A DNA stretch of 64,000 bases, from the NCBI RefSeq assembly GCF_002104995.1, contig NW_024468249.1:1674001-1738000 (forward strand), in the 5' to 3' direction. Positions 1-10,331 of this stretch are shown here, one piece after another. This DNA comes from Linderina pennispora. Lineage: Eukaryota; Kickxellomycota; Kickxellomycetes; Kickxellales; Kickxellaceae. The translations under genes were made by a program, and so were the position numbers. The notes under the pieces were generated by a model that did no database searches, was not told the origin of the DNA, and worked only from the letters and a program-made list of their open reading frames with translations. Within the stretch, counting starts at the first letter, position 1. Every line of letters starts with the position of its first letter.

Positions 1-1300
1 AGCGCTTTGTGTCAGGATCATAGCAACGACTACGCTAAGGACATGCGCCAAGCAATCAAGAAAACCCACATGCTGAAAGTACGCAACGAGTCGGAAGATG
101 TCCATTGTTCAGATCGATGACCGGTACATGAAGACAGGTCATGAACAGGTGTGAACCCGGCGATCGTCTGCTCAAGGCGGCTATCACGTTCTGGCGCAAC
201 AGGTTCTACCTGGATTGCCTCTAACCATGTGCGGAATGCAGCTGGATGCCCCGAAAAGCGAGTATCTGTGCCGTTTACAAGCGAGGCCGATGCGAAGCCT
301 TGAGGATGGTAATATTGAATTTTCTATTGATGTTGACAACCGCCTTCACTCGCACAACATCATGCATTAGTATTTTATATGACATTTCAACACTTCGCAG
401 CACCGTGTATCTTGAAAAAGCTCCAAACCAAAGGCATTCAATATGACCAATTGTCCAACAAACGTTGCAAAAACTAAACTGTCCAAAAATCTGTGCTTGC
501 TGGTGCAAGACATGTGCGTGGTTTCACTCACCTCACTCACCTCATAATCCTCATACTTCTTTAACTCTGCCACCAGCAGCTTTCGGGCCGCTTACTCTGA
601 CGTCTTTGCACTGGAGCTATGAGCGCAAACTCATTATAAATGTCAGCGTGTTTACCCAGCGCCTAGCATCCTAATTTCTAAATACTACCATTCTGTTCAC
701 TATCTCTTTGCTTTTTGTTTGGGCCTACCACATCCGGCGCATTACCATATGAGAGTATCGATTAGCATTGTTTACGCAAGTTGGAACATTACACCGATAC
801 GCGCCATCATCCTGAGCTTCTCGCGCATCCTCTGCCTGGCAATTTACAAGAACCCACTGGCTCAGCTTCCTTGGTACAATGTAGATTACGAATGGAGATA
901 ATCGCGTAGGTAAAACGCACCACAGTGCGCGCACGAACTATATAGACATATCTATGGAGCGCTTATGAAGAACAAATGAGAGCTGAATGGCGCTCTATTA
1001 CTGAAGAGTCTATGAATATGTGGTCCGCTCTCCCCAGACTGAGCAGGCTCAGTTTGGGCCCCAGCTGTGGAGTCCCGCGTGGGTGTTGTGGCAAGTATAG
1101 TCGTTAGTGATATGTGCTAGGCGAGTTTACTTGTCTATTTGAGTAAAAATGACAAGCTGGAGCCCCACTGCGATGATGGCACTGGCCAAATAGGTCTGAA
1201 GTTGCAGATAGCGCTCTGTGTCCCTGGACCAGAGTGTGGCTTCGGACGCACCATGAGTATTAAACAAGCGCTGTGATCCGAATCGCAGTTTGCTGCGCAT
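1..1300. other. Leading intergenic stretch, no supported gene
   Basis: I see no coding sequence with convincing composition, start context or splice structure here. Open frames on both strands are short, overlap one another and read as random. The last part is presumably promoter for the gene starting at 1426. No tRNA A/B-box pair was recognised. Confidence 0.5.
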
Positions 1301-1301
1301 T

Positions 1302-1307
1302 TATAAA
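1302..1307 (+). promoter_or_regulatory. TATA box for the gene at 1426
   Basis: TATAAA lies about 120 bases upstream of the ATG at 1426. It is followed by a pyrimidine-rich leader of CTCCT-type words at about 1329-1356. The same arrangement (TATA, pyrimidine-rich leader, ATG) recurs at several other genes in the window. Confidence 0.5.
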
Positions 1308-1425
1308 CTCGTGGCACTTTCGCACAACTCTCCTCTCCTCGTCTCTCCTCTCCTCATTATCCCAGCCAGCCATTTCTTTCTAGTTCACCATTCCCTGAAG
1401 CAACCAAAACCTTTGCACTCGCATA

Positions 1426-2056
1426 ATGTATGGATTCCCAAGTGTAGCCGCTGACGTAAGCTAAAACGACCGCTTGAAATTCGTCGCAACCTGCTCAAGA
1501 GTTTGACTCTCAGGAGCCGACTTGAGACGTGAGCAACGAGTGCCGTAGAAATGTGAGAAAAGTGGACTTTGATGTCTTGCTCAGAACTCTAGGAATGGGC
1601 ATATTGCACGGACCCTTCACTTTTCACACAAGCAGGAGGTGAATGCAAAAGCACCATCTCGACAGCTTCAGCCCGACGGTGTCTTTGTTCGGGAGGCAGT
1701 GATTCCTGAAAAGAAAGGTGACAATCTATTAATCATGTCTCCGGTTCACTGGGAAACCCAAGGCATATTCGGTCCCTTGGCTGTCGTCTACAACTCGTTC
1801 TCGACCAAGGTTTGCTTCATCTATGTTGCCATTTACTGGCAAGCCAGTTGCCGAGCAGGCTAGTCGCCGCGCCATTGATACCCCACTGGCCAAGCGCTGC
1901 CGTAACGTTCCCGACCTTGTTGACTGCGGTGTCATCATTCCCGATTTCATGGGTTACACGCAGAGGCACGCTGTGTTTCGGAGAGGATTTGAACCAGTGG
2001 ATGAGGTTGTTGAGAAGGTCAATGAATGGAAAGCCGCTCTCCAGGACACTACATAA
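1426..2056 (+). CDS. Uncharacterised protein, two exons, one frame break
   Basis: I do not recognise this family. Exon 1 (1426-1455) encodes only ten residues (MYGFPSVAAD) and ends at a GTAAGC donor. The acceptor CAG at 1633-1635 joins it in phase 0 to a frame beginning EVNAKAPSR. Coding continues in one frame to about 1810 (containing VFVREAVIPEKKGDN and SPVHWETQGIFGPLAV). It then continues in the next frame (MLPFTGKPVAEQASRRAI to KVNEWKAALQDTT) and stops at 2056. Dropping one G from the GG at about 1809-1810 restores a single product of about 150 residues. No signal peptide or transmembrane segment is visible. Support is the TATA box, the canonical intron and non-random composition across the break. 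The frame break is probably a sequence error, but a young pseudogene is possible. Confidence 0.5.
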
Positions 2057-2291
2057 GCTGAAACTGAACATAACATTCGCCGAAAACTGCTATCCCACCA
2101 ATGGATGTCGGCTCTCAATATAAGAACAAATTTAATTGTATAATTACCTTGCTATATTAGCCCCCGAGCCGACGATGAAATCAGCCCAGCAAGCGATTAT
2201 CTTGTGCTAATACGATCTTGAGTGTGCCTGCAGCTGTTTGCTTCTTTGCATTTCCGCTTTTCGCATTTGTAATTTAGTACAACCTTTGAGC

Positions 2292-2744
2292 ATGGGCCAA
2301 GCAGCGTCAAAAGCCACTCGGCGGTTACCGCGCAGCGGGACATCAGAGCTGCGCAAAGCCGCAGCAGAAATGGCCGCAGCAGCAAAAAGCGAGCCTGCAG
2401 CACACCAACAAACAAGTGGCATGAAGACTCGGCAAGAAATGCTCAACGAAGACGCCGAGGTAGATTCAGGCGAAAACGCCAAGGTGGCAGAGAATCTGAA
2501 GTACTTTTTGAATCCAAAGGAGCTGCTGACGCCGATAACGCCCAGGGATCCAAGTGAAAACATCAATGTGCAAGCATTGCGCAGTCGGCGGATAGACGAC
2601 GATTTTGAAGTGGTCGAGAGGGTTAGGGCAGATGAGGTTGCCAATATGCTGAGGGGCAAGAGCAGCAAGGAGGCGGCCAAGAAGCTGGACGAGCAGGACG
2701 GATGCAGGGTGCTGAGAGAGTATTTGGAGCCAGTGCGCCAGTGA
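2292..2744 (+). CDS. Small protein with predicted N-myristoylation signal
   Basis: This 150-residue protein starts at the ATG at 2292. That start is preferred over an upstream in-frame ATG at 2238 because it gives the N-terminus MGQAASKATRR. MGxxxS followed by basic residues is the classic N-myristoyltransferase signal for membrane attachment. The middle is Ala/Glu rich. The C-terminal half has a conserved look: LKYFLNPKELLTPI, then DDDFEVVERVRADEVANMLRGK and a charged end. No transmembrane helix is seen. I cannot name the family. The call that it attaches to a membrane through myristate is inference from the N-terminal motif. Confidence 0.6.
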   Translation: MGQAASKATRRLPRSGTSELRKAAAEMAAAAKSEPAAHQQTSGMKTRQEMLNEDAEVDSGENAKVAENLKYFLNPKELLTPITPRDPSENINVQALRSRRIDDDFEVVERVRADEVANMLRGKSSKEAAKKLDEQDGCRVLREYLEPVRQ

Positions 2745-2892
2745 GGAGAAGCGCGAGTGAAGCCTGTTTACTGGCATGCCGGCTGTTCACACGCATCGGC
2801 TCCATTGTGTGACTGTGCTGGCCACACTTGTAGGAAAATTTTTCGCCTGTGAATGTTCAATCGGCGACCAGAGTGCGGGCTGATTGTGTGCA

Positions 2893-2898
2893 TATAAA
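2893..2898 (+). promoter_or_regulatory. TATA box for the IFRD-family gene
   Basis: TATAAA lies 102 bases upstream of the ATG at 3000, followed by a T/C-rich leader. Confidence 0.5.
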
Positions 2899-2999
2899 GC
2901 GGGTCAGACGGGGATAGACAGGTCGCCCTTTTTACTTTTTTCTTACCCCATCCCAACGAGAATATATTTGCTCTTTTCCAAGCTTTATACTACTTTTAT

Positions 3000-4548
3000 A
3001 TGGCGAATTCAACAAACGAGCTGCTGCGGGCAGCACTTAATTCTGGGCGGACACCGAGCGCACAAGGCCGGTCGTCCAGCAGGCGGTCGTCGGCGCGGCA
3101 AACACCCAGGGGCTCGGGGAGTGCGAGCCGGGTGCTGAGCCGGGACGTGTCCGACGATGAGTTCGACGACACAGCGAGTTTCATGTCGGACGAGACGTGG
3201 GTGATTGTGCAGGAGGAGGAGGAGGGAATGGGGGTGAAGGAGGAGGATATTACTCAGGAGCAGCAAGTCGAACAGGTCGATAACTGGGAGGACATTATCA
3301 CGGCGGCTCTGGATGCCATGTCAGAAAAGCGCGTCAGGTAAGCTTTAATTTCAGATGGGGAAAGAGATAGCCAGGTCAGGTGGTTTGCCTGATAATACTG
3401 GTTTTTTCCGTTGCTGCAGCAGATGCAAGCCCAGGATTGGCCCTGTTGCTGTTCAGGGGGAGGCGTAATATGAACTTACTGACGAGCCACATATTGTAGC
3501 ACACGGGAAAAGGCATTGGCTACCATTGTCCGGCTGTTCTCGCACAAGTATGTGGGGGAGGAGCTGGACAACTCGCGCATGTCTTATTTGGACAGCTTCA
3601 AGCGCAGCGTCAAGAGCACCAAGAGCGAACGCGAAAGCACGCTTGCCGCACGCGCCATTGCCCTGTGGTTCATAAACTTCGGCGCCGACGCACCCGAGGA
3701 GTATGCCGAAGCCAGCGAGCTTCTGAAGAGCATTGCTTTGACACACAAGTCAGCCAATGTGCGCGTGCTGGCACTGAGCTCCCTGGGCGTGGCCAATTTC
3801 GTCGCGGGCGTGGATTACCGGGACGCAGCGCAGCTGATGCAGTTTGTCGAGACGAATTTCCTGGACGTGCAGACCAAGGCACAGCCGGTGGCGGTGATTC
3901 GGCAGGCGCTCGAGACGTACGGATTCCTGATGACGGTGGCGGCTGGTGGCGATGCCAGGCTCGCTGAGCAGCTGTTCGAGTCGGCGTTCTCGGCCCACAT
4001 CAAGGCGCTGATGGCCGAGAGCGTTGAGGTGCGTGTGACGGCAGCACAGAACTTTGCACTGGTGCACGAGGAGCTGTCGGAGGAGAACGAGCGGTTCGAG
4101 TTTATGCGGCAGGAGGAGCTGCTGGCGACGCTGGAGATGATGAAGCGGGAGAGCAGCAAGCGGCATGGCAAGAAGGGCAAGAGCATGCAAAAGTCGGTGA
4201 TCCGGGATGTGTTGCGCACGATCGAGGAGGGTGAGTCGCCAGACCTGAAGCTGCTGTTCAGGGGCCGGGCGGTGCATTTCGACGACTGGTCGCGGATCCT
4301 GCGCCTGCATGCCTTCCGCGCCAGCCTGGGCGGCGGGCTGCCGGTGCAGTTTGTCGAGAACCCGCTGACTGCACGACATCTTCCAGGTCGAGTTTGACTT
4401 GTCCGCCAGCGACTTCTACAAGGCTGATGGCCGGGTGGTTGTCGATAGCAACTCGGAGCTGGCAAAGTCACGCGCCGTCAACCGGCGCAAGCAGCGGGAC
4501 CGGCGCGGCCATATGCTGCGGGGCAGCGGCGACGACGACGGCTACTAA
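3000..4548 (+). CDS. Interferon-related developmental regulator (IFRD) family protein
   Basis: Exon 1 is 3000-3337 and exon 2 starts at 3500. The intron (3338-3499) has GTAAGC and TAG ends, and splicing recreates the conserved SEKRVSTREKALATI segment. The N-terminus is Ser/Arg-rich and acidic (about residues 1-100). It is followed by HEAT-like helical repeats typical of the IFRD domain (ALWFINFGADAPEEYAEASE; KSANVRVLALSSLGVANF). The C-terminal IFRD_C part reads RLHAFRASLGGGLPVQF, then LHDIFQVEFDLSASDFYKAD and a basic tail ending at 4548. These two parts lie in different frames. Removing one A at about 4368 restores the link; without it the protein stops early at 4397. In animals IFRD proteins act as transcriptional co-regulators and in translation control. 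The role here is inferred only from family. Confidence 0.85.
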
Positions 4549-5183
4549 GTCCTTTTTTTTAGATCTTCCAGAGATGTACAGATCATAGATCCTTTCTTCC
4601 CCACTGTTCGTTCCCCGATCAAGCGGACTTTGAACACCTGTCGTTGATCCTTCGGAGCGTCGTTGACTTTTTGTCCGGTTTGGGGGATTAGCGCAGGCCG
4701 GGAACTCGTGACAGGCGACATGGCGCGAAATAAATGACAAAATGTTTTGATGTTATCATTTTGTGAATACATGTTGTGTTTTGAGGCCAAACAATGTGGG
4801 TGGTATATTCGGAAGCGCCCCTGCCCTGAGCACATCATTCTGAGGTATTTTCCGGCACGGAGACACCACGCCTGGATTCCCAAATGCAGCAGTAAACGAA
4901 TGTGCTGCCGTCCCTCAGGCCTGGCTCCGTGCTGGAAGTATCCGCTTTCCCACACGCGAGCAGCCTGGCCCATGCGGCCCTCCGCTGTTTATAAAAAAGC
5001 CTCTCTGCTTGGACATGACTCACAACATAAGGCGGGCTGCAGCATTCTGCTCTCAGATCGCTTGCCTGCGTTGGTCTGCGTGGCCACATGTGGCATTGAC
5101 AGAGCAATAGGCACGGGCGTCGGTTGCGGAGAATTTTGCCCTGCTGGTCTACCCAAACCAACTTTTTCTTCTTCGCTGGCATA
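4549..5183. other. Intergenic region between IFRD and trehalase genes
   Basis: No gene is supported. The right-hand part is the trehalase promoter. I identified no operator-like repeat with confidence. Confidence 0.5.
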
Positions 5184-5189
5184 TATAAA
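5184..5189 (+). promoter_or_regulatory. TATA box for neutral trehalase
   Basis: A TATATAAAG element lies about 225 bases upstream of the ATG at 5411. It is followed by a long C/T-rich leader that contains several runs of TTTC and CTTC. Confidence 0.5.
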
Positions 5190-5410
5190 GGCTAGGCCGG
5201 GGATTCGCGGCTGCTTCCGTTCTGTTGCACTCCTGTGTTTTTCCTTCCCTTTTGTTTATCCCCACCACACACGCTTACACATCAGTGTGGCACCACGCAG
5301 ACACTCGAGCAGATCTCCTCTTTGTCTTTTCTTTCTTTCCCGCCAACCCTCCACTTTCCGCTTTCTCAAGTCACTTTTTTGTATTCAAACTTCTTCCTCT
5401 TCTTTTCGTC

Positions 5411-8217
5411 ATGGAGGACTCTCGCCAAACTGTCGATGTCCTTGCTCCGCCTAGCGAGTACTACAAGTCAGGAGCGCGCCGTACTTCAACCAGCGCCTTC
5501 AACAGATCGCGGTCCCGCAGCTATCAGGTAGAGTGTTCATTCTTTGCATTGTCCCCCGCTTTAGCGATCAGTGTGTCTGTTATTGCCTACTGCAGCCATT
5601 TCTGTCACTCCCTGGCTGATGCCTCCCCGCGTCTAGCGACAGTACTGCGATTACCCCTCTTTCCAGCCCGGTGTCAGGCACGTTTTTTCTTTCTTGTCTT
5701 GCAATCTATGCATGCACCTGTATGCGCTGCGGGCATATGTGTGCACAGCCGGTAATGGGTAGGGGAGCACCAACTATTTTTGGGCGACTAAGCGCTAGCA
5801 AGCGACAGGCCTATTGTTCTCTTTTGCTGCCCTCAAATGCAGGCTTGGCTTTGTTGGGCGCCACGTCATACTCAAACATCCTTTCCCACCCCAAATTATT
5901 TTCTCGCAACTAGAAAAGGTTTGTCGGAACCCTGGGCGGTGACAACATCAGTGGCACTGTTAGTCCAGTCAGCCTGTACCGGCGCGGGTCCATCGATGAC
6001 AAGTCAGCCAACCCAAGGCGGTTCCTGATCGACATTGATTCGGTGGAGCAAGCAATCCTGGAGCAAGAGGACACCGACGGCAATTTCCAGATCACGGTCG
6101 AGGACTCGGGCCCCAAGGTCATGAAGGTGCCGACAGCCAGCAGCGGCGGGTACCGCACGTTTGAGATCCGCGGCACATACATGCTGTCAAACCTGCTGCA
6201 GGAGATGGCGCTGGCACGCGACCACGGCAACAAGCAGGTGGTTATTGACGAGGCCCGGCTCAACGAGAACCCAGTCAACCGGCTGTCGCGGATGATCCGC
6301 ACCACGTTCTGGAACGGGCTGGTGCGATGCATGGATGAAACCGGGATCCAGGCAATCTGCGCAGACCCAAAGAACACCAAGGGCGATGCCAACCCGATCA
6401 TCTACGTGCCGCACGACGACCACCCGGCGTTCATGTACTACTCGCGGATTGCGCGCGACCTGCCCAAGCTCAAGATCAAGGTGGTCAGGCTGCCCGAGAA
6501 CATCACGCCGCAGTACGTAAAGTCGATCAACAACGAGTTTGGCATTCTGTCGATGGCAGCGGATGTGTCGTATGATGCGAACGGCGGGCTGATCTACAAG
6601 CCGCTGCCGTTCGTGGTGCCTGGCGGACGGTTCAACGAGCAGTACGGGTGGGACAGCTACTTTGAAGCGCTGGGCCTGCTGGTGGACGGGCGCGTGCAGC
6701 TGGCCAAAAACATGGTGGACAACTTCATCTACCAGATCAAGCACTACGGCAAAATCCTGAATGCCAACCGGTCGTACTACCTGACGCGCTCGCAGCCGCC
6801 GTTCCTGACCGACATGGCGCTAAAGGTGTACGAGGCGCTGCCGGCCAACACGCGCGAGGAGCAGGACAAGAACGCAGCCTGGCTGCGCAAGGCCATCAAT
6901 GCAGCCATTTCCGAGTACTTCCAGGTGTGGATGAGCAAGCCCCGGTTCGACGAGAAGACAGGTCTGAGCTGCTACCACCCGACGGGCATTGGCATGCCGC
7001 CCGAGACCGAGAGCACGCACTTTGACCACATTGTCAGGCCATATGCCAGCAAGCTGGGCATCTCCATCGACGAGTACAAGGACCTGTACATGACCGACCG
7101 CATCAGCGAGCCGGAGCTCGACGCCTACTTTGTGCACGACCGCGCAGTGCGCGAGTCCGGCCACGACACAACGTACCGGCTCGAGAAGCGCTGCGCCAAC
7201 CTGGCCACCGTCGACCTCAACTGCCTTCTGTACAAGTACGAGGTCGACATAGCCGACGCCATCGACGACCATTTCGGCGGGCGGTTCGCGTGGCACAACG
7301 GCCCGGAGATGACGTCGGCCGAGTGGCGGCTGCGCGCCGAGTCCCGCCGCCAGTCCATCGACAAGTACCTGTGGAACGAGCACAAGGGCCTGTACTTTGA
7401 CTACGACGTGGTGCTGGGCGACCAGTGCGTGTACGAGTCGGTCACGGCGCTGTGGGCTTTGTGGGCGGGCTGTGCGACGCCACGGCAGGCGCGCCGGCTG
7501 GTGGAGATTGCCTGCGACAAATTCGAGGTCAGGGGCGGGCTGGTCAGCGGCACGGAGGAGTCGCGCGGCAAAATCTCGCTGCACCGGCCCAACCGCCAGT
7601 GGGACTTCCCGTTCGGCTGGGCGCCGCACCAGATCATGGCCTGGTACGGCCTGTACAACTACGGCTTCGTCGACGTTGCCCGCCGCTGCGCCTACCGCTG
7701 GCTGTTCACCATCACGCAGTCGTTCGTCGACTTTAACGGCGTCGTGCCCGAGAAATTCGACGTCGTCAAAATGACCCACCGCGTGCAGGTCGAGTACGGC
7801 AATGTCGGCGTGGACTTTAAGCTGGTGTCGCGCGAGGGCTTCGGCTGGATGAACAGCTCGTACCAGGTCGGACTGACGTACTTGACGTCGCACATGCGCC
7901 GCGCCTTGGGCATGCTGACTCCGCCCGATGTGTTTTTCAAAAAGTCAAACTGGAAGATTGACGGGAGGCCGTCGCACTCGCCAGCAGAGACCCCCAGCCC
8001 CGTGCCGGTGTTCATCCCGGAGGCTGGCACCCCCAAGCACAAGCCGCGCAGCAACGCCCTGTACAATGCCCTGCGCAGCCTGAAGATGCAGGACGACTCT
8101 GTCGCCACGTCCTCCAGCGGCTCGCCCACCGAGAGCGACCCGCGCATCGGCGACCGCGCGGATCCCCACGACTACTTTGGAATGGTTCCCAGCAGAGCCA
8201 AGCAGGGCTCACAATAA
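5411..8217 (+). CDS. NTH1: Neutral trehalase (glycoside hydrolase family 37)
   Basis: This cytosolic enzyme hydrolyses trehalose to two glucose molecules. Exon 1 (5411-5527) encodes 39 residues. A 386-base intron (5528-5913, CAG/GTAGAG to CTAG) leads in phase 0 to exon 2, giving about 806 residues. Family landmarks are trehalase signature 1, PGGRFNEQYGWDSY (about 275-288), the motif ESGHDTT with the likely catalytic Asp near 457, signature 2, QWDFPFGWAP (from about 601), and VPEKFD with the likely catalytic Glu near 652. The N-terminal regulatory part has an EF-hand-like calcium loop, DTDGNFQITVED (about 92-103). It also has PKA-type sites, ARRTSTS (about 22-28) and YRRGS (Ser about 65). This matches the regulation of yeast Nth1 by PKA and 14-3-3. 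The reading frame is intact. The gene converges on SUA5 with 62 bases between stops. Confidence 0.97.
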
Positions 8218-8279
8218 ACCCAGCCCCAGGTGTTTCCTAGATACTTTTTTATTTCCCTCAATCGATATACCCTATGCCC

Positions 8280-9557
8280 TCAGCACACAATGTGGTTGGA
8301 TGCTGCCTTGCCCAGACGGTTCATGACCGCCAGCCCTTCGTGGTCCTCGTCGACGCCCTGCACCAGAATCGCATCGACACCGTCGTCCTCATCAAGCGCT
8401 CTCAGCAACGCAAAGATCTCGTGCGCCAGCTCCCTTGCGTCTTTGACGCTCCTCACCAGCACATTCTCCTGCGCAGCCTCGAACCCGCCGATAGCGATAA
8501 CCCCGACCTTTTTGCCATCCATGTCCCTCACCATCGCCTGCATCTTCTCATGCACATTCCCATGTCTGGGCACAAACAAGTGCACGGGTGCTGTTGGCGA
8601 GTAATGCCTGTACTTCATGCCAGGCGTGGTCGGGTGCATTTCCATCTCGTCGCTGCTAAAGTCCCGCTTGTACACCCGCAGCTTCTCATACACGCCGCCC
8701 AGAGCCTTCAGCTGCTCGAATGTGACGCCGCCGGGCCGCAGGATGCACGGCCGCAATTCGCCATCCACATATGCGTTCGGCGAGAACGCATCCAGAACCG
8801 TGCTTTCGACGCCCACATCGCAGGCGCCAGCGTCCACGACCACCGCCAGCTTGCCATCCAGATCGCGCCTCACATGCTCGGCCAGCGTCGGCGACGGACG
8901 CCCCGATGCATTCGCACTAGGCGCTGCCAGCGGCAGCCCGCAGTCCGAAATCACTGCCCTGGCCACCGGATGCGACGGGAACCGGAACGCAACCGTATTG
9001 CCATGTCCGCCCAGCACCTCCATTGGAATGCACTCGGGCTTGGGCATCACAATCGTCAGCGGGCCGGGCCAGAACATGCGGATCGCCTCATGGTACTGCT
9101 CCGGAATCTCCGGCCACACTCCTGCTGGCTGCGCTAGCTGCGCATTCAGACGCTCGCCCTCCAGTGCGGCATTATCAGTGCCGAGGAATGGCGGAGCTGA
9201 GGTGATGGGTGCCGCTGGAAGATGGTACAATGCGCGGAGCATGCGCAGCGACGAAATGTGCACAATCAGGGGGTTGTCCGACGGCCGGCCTTTGATCGTG
9301 TAGATCTGCTGGACCGCCGGTGCCGCCAGCGCATTAGCCGCCAGCCCATACACGGTCTCTGTTGGAATACCAACGCACTTGTTGGTGCGCAGCTGCTGTG
9401 TGCTGGCTGCAAGCCACGCTGCCGGCTCCGAGTGCGTGAATGCCCCGTCGTCGAGAGGGCTGCTGAACTTTAGCGCTGTGGTGGTCGCCGGGTATACTTT
9501 AGTCGTGGGTGTAGTCGTGACGGCCATTTTCGCTAGCTGTTGAAAGGCGCGCAGCAT
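8280..9557 (-). CDS. SUA5: Threonylcarbamoyl-AMP synthase (YrdC/Sua5)
   Basis: Sua5 makes threonylcarbamoyl-AMP from threonine, bicarbonate and ATP, the first step of t6A37 modification of ANN-decoding tRNAs. The 425-residue product has the YrdC fold (about 45-250), with GIPTETVYGLAANA, KGRPSDNPLIVHI, FWPGPLTIV and PLAAPSANASGRPSPT. It also has the linker TPGMKYRHYSPTAPVHLF and a C-terminal Sua5 domain. The first ATG (9557) gives MLRAFQQLAKM, a short basic-amphipathic start. A second in-frame ATG ten residues in could give a cytosolic form, so dual targeting is possible but unproven. The frame is intact. It is a single exon. Confidence 0.95.
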   Translation of the reverse strand: MLRAFQQLAKMAVTTTPTTKVYPATTTALKFSSPLDDGAFTHSEPAAWLAASTQQLRTNKCVGIPTETVYGLAANALAAPAVQQIYTIKGRPSDNPLIVHISSLRMLRALYHLPAAPITSAPPFLGTDNAALEGERLNAQLAQPAGVWPEIPEQYHEAIRMFWPGPLTIVMPKPECIPMEVLGGHGNTVAFRFPSHPVARAVISDCGLPLAAPSANASGRPSPTLAEHVRRDLDGKLAVVVDAGACDVGVESTVLDAFSPNAYVDGELRPCILRPGGVTFEQLKALGGVYEKLRVYKRDFSSDEMEMHPTTPGMKYRHYSPTAPVHLFVPRHGNVHEKMQAMVRDMDGKKVGVIAIGGFEAAQENVLVRSVKDARELAHEIFALLRALDEDDGVDAILVQGVDEDHEGLAVMNRLGKAASNHIVC

Positions 9558-10331
9558 AAACTAATAAATGAGAAGTCTTGTCTATATGTCGAAGAAAACG
9601 AGAAAGAGAGATGGGTGTGGCCAGACCGATCCGCACCGCAGCCGGAAAACAAGGCAAAAAATTTGGGGGTGTAGAAGCACCTCGATCAGGTAATTAGATG
9701 ATTTCTCTTCTCCCAATAATTCAGTGGTAGAATCTCTGTGGCTAGCAATACACTAGTTGACTGCGGTTACAGCGGCAATTCATTGATGAACAACCAGCAA
9801 CATTGCTGGACAGACTCACTGTCTGCGCTAACTACCACCGTGAAACAATAACTCCATGAAAACGCTCCAAAGTTGAAAAAGGGAGTTGCACCTTTCACAT
9901 CCGAGCGCTGCCTTGCCAATAGCCCTGCTGGCCGTCTCCGAGTTGATAACAAAGATAGCTTTTACGCTCAGTGCACTGGGTACAATCACAGGCATGCGCA
10001 AGCCCTCACAGACATATTTGCTAATAGGTTAAGCCGAATGCACCGACACATGCGCCCTCATATTTGCAGCAGGCTCTTTTCAACCTGGTCAATTTTTTAT
10101 CCATGTTTCTACAGAATAACGTCAGTGTTTGGCGGCTTACGCCTGATACGCAGCAGTTTAGGGAGCGGCTCGCCTCATGCTACAAAGCTAGGAAATCGCT
10201 GTATATGTGGGATTCAAATATACATATCCCGGCTTGTGTTTTGTATTAAATCCTGCTGAGCTGCCCCCATGAATACACCATCCAAGCTGTATATTAATTA
10301 ACACAAAAATACCAGACCCCAAATGCCCAGA
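9558..10331. other. Intergenic region left of the MFS gene
   Basis: I see no supported gene. The first part is the SUA5 promoter. Short open frames on both strands have no conserved look. Confidence 0.5.

Noticed and set aside
9700-9790. tRNA-like words (TTCAGTGGTAGAATCTCTG)
   Set aside because: The D-arm/A-box look is not followed by a matching B box or an acceptor stem that I can pair.
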